From assembly GCA_934643865.1 (NCBI GenBank), contig CAKUCX010000004.1:19693-83692 (forward strand): 64,000 nt of DNA. The letters are read 5' to 3'. The translations under genes were made by a program, and so were the position numbers. Shown here piece by piece: positions 59,641-64,000 of the stretch; position 1 is the stretch's first letter; every line of letters starts with the position of its first letter. This stretch comes from an uncultured Kiritimatiellota bacterium (GTDB lineage Bacteria > Verrucomicrobiota > Kiritimatiellia > RFP12 > UBA1067). The notes below the pieces were generated by a model. The model was not told the DNA's origin. It made no database searches and saw nothing but the letters and a program-made list of their open reading frames with translations.

Positions 59641-59688
59641 AAAACGAAGTCCTTTCGTGTCGTGCCTGTATTCAACTTTTCCCCCAGT

Positions 59689-61320
59689 CTACCACAAAGG
59701 CCCTTTTGCGTCCAGCGCGCCGCCGCCGTTCCCGCCGCCCGCCCCTGCGGCCTGCTCTTCGCGCCGGATCTCGTAGTCCCGGTTCGGCTCGACGACCTCG
59801 ACCGGGCAGCCGAAGCGCGCGCGCAGGCCCTCGGCGCGCGCCGCGAGGCTCTTCCGGTCGCCGTGGACGAGGAAGATCCGCGACGCGCGGTTGTTCGCGA
59901 GCCAGGCGTCGTTCTCGCGCGCGTCGCCGTGCCCCGAGAAGCAGCCGAAGACGTGGACGGAGGCCGCAACGGGGATCTCGCGCCGCGCGCCGCCGTCGCG
60001 CACGGCGACCGCCCGCTTCTTCGCGCGCCCCTCCGCAATCGCCTTGAGCTGGAAGCCGCATGTGCCGGGAGACTGATAGCCGACGAGGCAGACGGCCGTC
60101 GTCGCGCGCGGCAGAAGCTCCGGCGCGAGGCGCAGCGAAGCCCCCATGTCCATCGAGCCCGACGTCGTGAGGAGGATCGCCCCCGCCTTCAGCTTCGCCT
60201 TCGGCGAGAAGCTCTTGCGCGTCTTCCTGAAGAGCGGGCCGACCGCCGCCATGTCCGGCACGTCGAACCAGCCGGGATGCTCGACGTAGAGCGCCGTGAA
60301 GGCGCGCGCCGAGGGCGAGAGGACGTAGACGGGCGTCTCGGGCGGGATCGCCCCCGCGTCCATGCCGCGCTTGACCTCCAGGAGGACGCGCTGCGAGCGG
60401 TCGAGGGCGAAGGCGGGAATCCACGCGACGCCGCCCGCGCGCACGGTCTTCGCGACCACCTCGCGGAAGCGCGCGTAGTCGCGCGCCGTCTCCTCCGGCG
60501 TGCCGTGGGGCGCGTCGCCGTAGGTGGCCTCGACGAAGACGGCGTCCGCCCGCGCGGCGGGCTCGATCGCCTTCACGAGGCGCGAGCGCACGGTGCCGAG
60601 GTCGCCGGAGAAGAGGAGCGACGCGGATGCGTCCTCCAGGCGGATCGCCGCCGCGCCGGGGAGGTGCTTCACGGGCGTGAACGCGACCTGGAAGGGCCCG
60701 AGCGCAAACGGGCGGTCGAACGGCACAGTGCGCACGTGCGCCAGGATCGCGCGCAGCTCCAGATCCTGGCACGTGCTGCAGGCGACCGGGTAGCCCGAGG
60801 AGAACGGGGTCGTCCGCAGCGCGGCCTTGAGCCCCGCGAACGTACCCCGGAACGTGCCCAGGTTCTCCGGCGCGATCTTCTGCGCCCACTCGCACGCGCC
60901 ACGCCAGTGGACGCGGACGGCGGCCTTCTTGCCGCGCTTCGTCCAGCGCCAGTCGCGCTCCGCGCAGGCGTCGTAGACGATCTGCGACTTCCAGGCGACG
61001 GCGAGGAGCGCGCACGTCGCCTCCGTCGTCCACACCGTCCCCGTGAAGCCCGCGTTGAAGAGCTCCGGCACGCGCCCGGCGTGGTCCTGGTGGGCGTGCG
61101 TGAGAAGGACGTCGCCATAGCCCTTCGGGTCGAACGGGAAGCCGCAGGCGGCCGGCGCGCCGTCAAACGCCGAGCCGCAGTCGACGAGAACCTTGAACGC
61201 GCCCGAACGCACGGTCGCCGAACTGCCGCCGACCTGCCCCGCGCCGCCGTGGAACGTCACCGTCGCCGCGAGGGCGGCGGCGCGCAGGGCAAGGGCCAGA
61301 AGAAGGACGCACGCGCGCAC
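59689..61320 (-). CDS. Beta-CASP metallo-beta-lactamase fold hydrolase with N-terminal export-like segment (543 aa)
   Basis: An MBL/beta-CASP protein (RNase J/CPSF-type architecture). HxHxDH motif: LLTHAHQDHAGRVPELF; FSGDLGTVRSRLV, VFVEATYGDAPHGTPEE (motif A), WIPAFALDRSQRVLLEVKR, ILLTTSGSMDMG and CFSGHGDARENDAW complete the domain set. GTG 61320 begins RACVLLLALALRAAALAA, which looks like a signal peptide, unusual for a nuclease family normally in the cytoplasm. GTG 61260 would remove it but lacks a Shine-Dalgarno sequence. The start lies 13 bp after the SDR stop. Substrate unknown. Confidence 0.88.
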   Translation of the reverse strand: MRACVLLLALALRAAALAATVTFHGGAGQVGGSSATVRSGAFKVLVDCGSAFDGAPAACGFPFDPKGYGDVLLTHAHQDHAGRVPELFNAGFTGTVWTTEATCALLAVAWKSQIVYDACAERDWRWTKRGKKAAVRVHWRGACEWAQKIAPENLGTFRGTFAGLKAALRTTPFSSGYPVACSTCQDLELRAILAHVRTVPFDRPFALGPFQVAFTPVKHLPGAAAIRLEDASASLLFSGDLGTVRSRLVKAIEPAARADAVFVEATYGDAPHGTPEETARDYARFREVVAKTVRAGGVAWIPAFALDRSQRVLLEVKRGMDAGAIPPETPVYVLSPSARAFTALYVEHPGWFDVPDMAAVGPLFRKTRKSFSPKAKLKAGAILLTTSGSMDMGASLRLAPELLPRATTAVCLVGYQSPGTCGFQLKAIAEGRAKKRAVAVRDGGARREIPVAASVHVFGCFSGHGDARENDAWLANNRASRIFLVHGDRKSLAARAEGLRARFGCPVEVVEPNRDYEIRREEQAAGAGGGNGGGALDAKGPLW

Positions 61321-61333
61321 GGCCCGTCTCGCC

Positions 61334-62104
61334 TCAGCCCGGCAGGCGGAGGCCGCCGTCGACGAGGATCGTCGTGCCCGTGATGTAGCGCCCCGCGTCG
61401 GAGGCGAGCAGGACGGCGGCGCCGGCCGCATCCTCGGGCCGCGCGTAGTCGTGCATCGGAATCGCCGCCAGCACCTTCTCGGCGTAGGCGGGGTTGCCGA
61501 GCGCCTCCTTGTTGCGGTCCGTCGCGAAGACGCCCGGACAGAGGTTGTTGACCGTGATGCCCTCCTTCGAGATCTGGCGCGCGAGGTTGCGCACGAGGTT
61601 CTCCTGCGCGCTTTTCGAGGCCGCGTAGACCGCCATGAGGGGATGCGGACGCTGTTCCTGCACACTTCCGACGACGATCATGCGTCCCCAGCCCTGCGCC
61701 TTCATGTGCGGGTAGGCGAGCTGGAACATCTGGAGCGTCGCGTTGACGTTCACCTGCATCTGCCAGGCCATGTCCGCCTGGGTGATCGCGTCCCAGGGGA
61801 CGTTCTTCTGCACCGAGGCGTTGCAGACGACGATATCCGGCTCCACGCCCCGCGCACGCATCCCGCCGAAGAGCCGTGCCGCCGCACCCTCCTCCGCGAG
61901 GTCGCCCGTCACCGCGAACGAATCGGGCGACCAGGCGCGTACGGCGGCGAGCGACGCCTCCAGCGGCGGCGTCGGCTGCGTGCCGTGGACAACCACCTTC
62001 GCGCCAAACTCGGCGAGGCCCGCCGCAATGGCGCGGCCGATGCCGCGCGCGCTGCCCGTGACGAAGGCCCAGCGGCCCGACAAGTCGAACTTTTCCCTGA
62101 TCAT
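61334..62104 (-). CDS. Short-chain dehydrogenase/reductase (256 aa)
   Basis: A classical SDR of the gluconate 5-dehydrogenase/3-oxoacyl reductase style. FDLSGRWAFVTGSARGIGRAIAAGLAEFGAKVVVHG is the cofactor loop; PDIVVCNASVQKN, VGSVQEQRPHPLMAVYAASKSAQENLVR (Y-x-x-x-K), VNNLCPGVFATDRN and ITGTTILVDGGLRLPG follow. ATG 62104 with GGAAGGGAAC upstream. Likely acts on a sugar acid from the neighbouring catabolic genes. Confidence 0.92.
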   Translation of the reverse strand: MIREKFDLSGRWAFVTGSARGIGRAIAAGLAEFGAKVVVHGTQPTPPLEASLAAVRAWSPDSFAVTGDLAEEGAAARLFGGMRARGVEPDIVVCNASVQKNVPWDAITQADMAWQMQVNVNATLQMFQLAYPHMKAQGWGRMIVVGSVQEQRPHPLMAVYAASKSAQENLVRNLARQISKEGITVNNLCPGVFATDRNKEALGNPAYAEKVLAAIPMHDYARPEDAAGAAVLLASDAGRYITGTTILVDGGLRLPG

Positions 62105-62116
62105 CGCCTGTTCCCT

Positions 62117-62133
62117 TCCGGGCGGTTGCCGCC
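62117..62133. repeat. GGGCGG-TTG-CCGCCC hairpin
   Basis: Short perfect inverted repeat between the GspE/PilB stop (TAG) and the SDR start. The related string TAGGGGCGGCAA also follows the ATPase stop at 12919. Confidence 0.5.
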
Positions 62134-62134
62134 C

Positions 62135-63832
62135 CTACTGGTCCTCCGTCACGCGGCGGATCTCCGCGACGCTCGTCACGCCCTTGAAGACCTTCGCCCA
62201 GCCGTCCTCGCGCAGCGTCTTCATGCCCTTCGAGAGGGAGATGTGCTGGATCTGCGTCGCGTTCTCGCGCTTGATGATGGCGCTTTCGATGTCCTCGTCC
62301 ACCTCCAGCACCTCGAAGAGCGCGCGCCGGCCCTTGTAGCCCGTACGGCTGCAGGCGTCGCACCCACCTTGGGCGGGCTCGAAGACGGTGTCGCGCGCGG
62401 GCGGGTCGGCGAGGTCGTACCACTTGCGGTCGAGCGGCACCTCCCGGCGGCACGTCGGGCAGAGGCGGCGGCAGAGGCGCTGGCCCATCACGCCCGCGAC
62501 GGCGGAGGCGATGAGGAACGGCTCCACGCCCATGTCGATCATGCGCGGGAAGGCGCCGGCCGCGGTGTTCGTGTGAAGGGTGGAGAACACCATGTGGCCG
62601 GTGAGGGAGGCGTTGATGGCGATCTCGGCCGTCTCGCGGTCGCGGATTTCGCCGACCATGATCTTGTCGGGGTCCTGGCGGAGGAAGGCGCGCAGCGTGC
62701 GGGCGAAGTCGAGGCCGATGTCCTTGTTCATCTGCACCTGGATGATGCCGTCCATCTGGTATTCGATCGGGTCCTCCGCCGTGAGGATGCGCACGTCCAT
62801 CGTGTTCACCTCGTGGAGGAAGGAGTAGAGCGACGTCGACTTGCCCGAGCCCGTCGGACCCGTCACGAGGAAAATGCCGTTCGGCCGGCGGATGATCTTG
62901 TCCACCACCCGGAAATCGCGCTCGTTGAACCCGAGGTCGGCCATCTTCACGAAGCTGCCGCTCTTCGCAAGAAGGCGCAGCGAAATCGATTCGCCCCAGG
63001 CGCCGGGCATCGTCGAGACGCGGATGTCGATGTCCTCGCCGCCGAGGCGGATGCCAATGCGCCCGTCCATCGGCAGGCGCTTCTCGGCGATGTCGAGGTT
63101 CGCCATCACCTTGATGCGCGAGATGATCGCCGACTTGAGGCGGTTCAGCTGCGGCGGAACATCCACCTTGTGGAGCATGCCGTCGATACGGTAGCGGATG
63201 CGCAGTTCCGTCTCCTGCGGCTCGATGTGGATGTCCGTCGCGCCCTGGCGGTCGGCCTCGGCGATGATGCGGTTGACGAACTTGACGATCGAGGCCTCTT
63301 CCCCCTCGGCGCCCACGTCGATCTTGGAGATCGAACCGTCCTCGTCGTCCACGGCATAGCGGCCGTCCTCGATCATCTTCTCGATCGCGTCCGCGCCCAC
63401 GCCGTAGAACTTCTTCACGGCCTTGTCAATCTCCTCGCGCGGGGCGAGGGCGATCTTGACGGGGCAGCCGGCCGCGAGGCGCAGGCCGTCGCCCGCGACG
63501 GTGGAGAACGGGTCGCTTGAGGCGACCGTCAGCGCGCCGTCCGCGAAGCGGAGCGGCAGGACGTTGTACTGGTAGACGGCGCTCGCGGGCAGCTTCTGCA
63601 GGACATCCGGGCGCGGCTGGGCCTTTTCAAGCTCCACGTAGTCGAAGCCGAGCAGCTCGCCCGCCTTGCGCAGGAAGTCGGCCTCGCGCGCGCCGCCGAA
63701 CTTGAGCACCGCCTCGACAAGGCCCATGCCGGGATTCTTCGCGCGCGCGTCCGCGATGCGCACGAGGGCCTCGTCGGAATAGAGGCCCGTCGCCCGCAGC
63801 AGACCCTGCGCCAGTCTGGATGTCTCAGCCAT
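62135..63832 (-). CDS. GspE/PilB-type secretion/pilus assembly ATPase (565 aa)
   Basis: Hexameric motor ATPase powering type II secretion or type IV pilus assembly at the inner membrane. The N-terminal T2SSE_N domain (~50-145) contains LLGFDYVELEKAQPRPDVLQKLP. The ATPase core has KFVNRIIAEADRQGATDIHIEPQE, Walker A GPTGSGKST (~325-333), the Asp box AEDPIEYQMDGIIQVQMN, Walker B KIMVGEIRDRETAEIA and the His box GHMVFSTLHTN. The zinc tetracysteine site is present (CRRLCPTC and CDAC). ATG 63832 is 7 nt after TGGTATAAT, apparently leaderless. It could assemble the pilin-like proteins encoded here and elsewhere. Confidence 0.95.
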   Translation of the reverse strand: MAETSRLAQGLLRATGLYSDEALVRIADARAKNPGMGLVEAVLKFGGAREADFLRKAGELLGFDYVELEKAQPRPDVLQKLPASAVYQYNVLPLRFADGALTVASSDPFSTVAGDGLRLAAGCPVKIALAPREEIDKAVKKFYGVGADAIEKMIEDGRYAVDDEDGSISKIDVGAEGEEASIVKFVNRIIAEADRQGATDIHIEPQETELRIRYRIDGMLHKVDVPPQLNRLKSAIISRIKVMANLDIAEKRLPMDGRIGIRLGGEDIDIRVSTMPGAWGESISLRLLAKSGSFVKMADLGFNERDFRVVDKIIRRPNGIFLVTGPTGSGKSTSLYSFLHEVNTMDVRILTAEDPIEYQMDGIIQVQMNKDIGLDFARTLRAFLRQDPDKIMVGEIRDRETAEIAINASLTGHMVFSTLHTNTAAGAFPRMIDMGVEPFLIASAVAGVMGQRLCRRLCPTCRREVPLDRKWYDLADPPARDTVFEPAQGGCDACSRTGYKGRRALFEVLEVDEDIESAIIKRENATQIQHISLSKGMKTLREDGWAKVFKGVTSVAEIRRVTEDQ

Positions 63833-63839
63833 GCGCGGG

Positions 63840-63848
63840 ATTATACCA
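63840..63848 (-). promoter_or_regulatory. Extended -10 box of the gspE/pilB gene
   Basis: Minus strand TTTATGGTATAATCCCGCGC followed by ATG; TATAAT ends 7 nt before the start. Beyond it, to position 64000, no feature is recognised. Confidence 0.6.
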
Positions 63849-64000
63849 TAAACGGACGCTGGACGCAGGGCGCGCAATGAACCCACGCCGCCGCAAGATG
63901 AGATTTCACCGCGTAATAATCTTCCCGAGTTTGCCACTTCGCCGGTAGGGTTCAAAGCGGAGCGCGATAGAAATCTTCAATAAAATCAATATTCCCTCTT

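Overview
The window reads as a chromosomal segment of a Gram-negative, polysaccharide-handling bacterium, probably of the PVC superphylum (Kiritimatiellota or Lentisphaerota-like). This is an inference from a DUF1559-style prepilin, several TAT-exported Gfo/Idh/MocA proteins, a DUF4838 protein, exported GH2 and GH31 enzymes, a GspE/PilB ATPase and many solitary DUF4143 ATPases; no rRNA is present. Almost every real gene is on the minus strand. GC is high at about 3.3-9.9 kb and 37.8-64 kb and clearly lower at about 15-37 kb.

0-3.3 kb is a repeat field: an edge-truncated CDS, an ATPase 5' remnant, one intact DUF4143 ATPase, and a GxxExxY gene set between two internally deleted copies of its own repeat unit. 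3.3-43 kb is a surface-polysaccharide locus, given here in transcription order from high to low coordinates. It starts with rfbB, rfbA, rfbD and rfbC (dTDP-L-rhamnose) and a short UDP-glucose dehydrogenase. It continues with a flippase, a hexapeptide acetyltransferase, a GT32, an acyltransferase, a GT2, a GT4, a Wzy-like polymerase, a second GT4, a phase-variable gene switched off at a G12 tract, a GT2 and a CapK-like ligase. It ends with a bi-domain oxidoreductase, heparinase II/III, a WbuB-like GT4 and WecB. Most neighbours overlap by 4 bp or abut.

Two insertions break this locus. At 9.9-14.5 kb there are three DUF4143 ATPases with palindromes in their 5' flanks and two truncated copies of the oxidoreductase 5' end. 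At 26.5-39.3 kb there is a mosaic cargo island: P63C, a Cas2-like protein, a membrane protein, a DUF2235 hydrolase with a lipoprotein, DinD, ORF6N, an IS3 remnant, a REP-associated transposase (RAYT), a KilA-N remnant and an AAA/PD-(D/E)XK protein. REP palindromes sit at several gene-truncation points there.

43-64 kb holds a prepilin, a broken membrane acyltransferase and a sugar-catabolic cluster (GH2, DUF4838, SDR, calcineurin-like phosphoesterase, GH31, GalM, two Gfo/Idh, a beta-CASP hydrolase, SDR), one tRNA-Arg(TCT) and gspE/pilB. Seven genes carry a -10-like box only 6-8 nt before the start codon, suggesting leaderless mRNAs.

The signals most worth pursuing are: the poly-G phase switch in a glycosyltransferase-like gene; the ATPase modules with palindromes and duplicated 5' ends; the GxxExxY unit with its MITE-like derivatives; the REP/RAYT mosaic; and a 42-bp in-frame tandem repeat in the heparinase gene. 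All calls come from reading the sequence and translations; no database search was possible.
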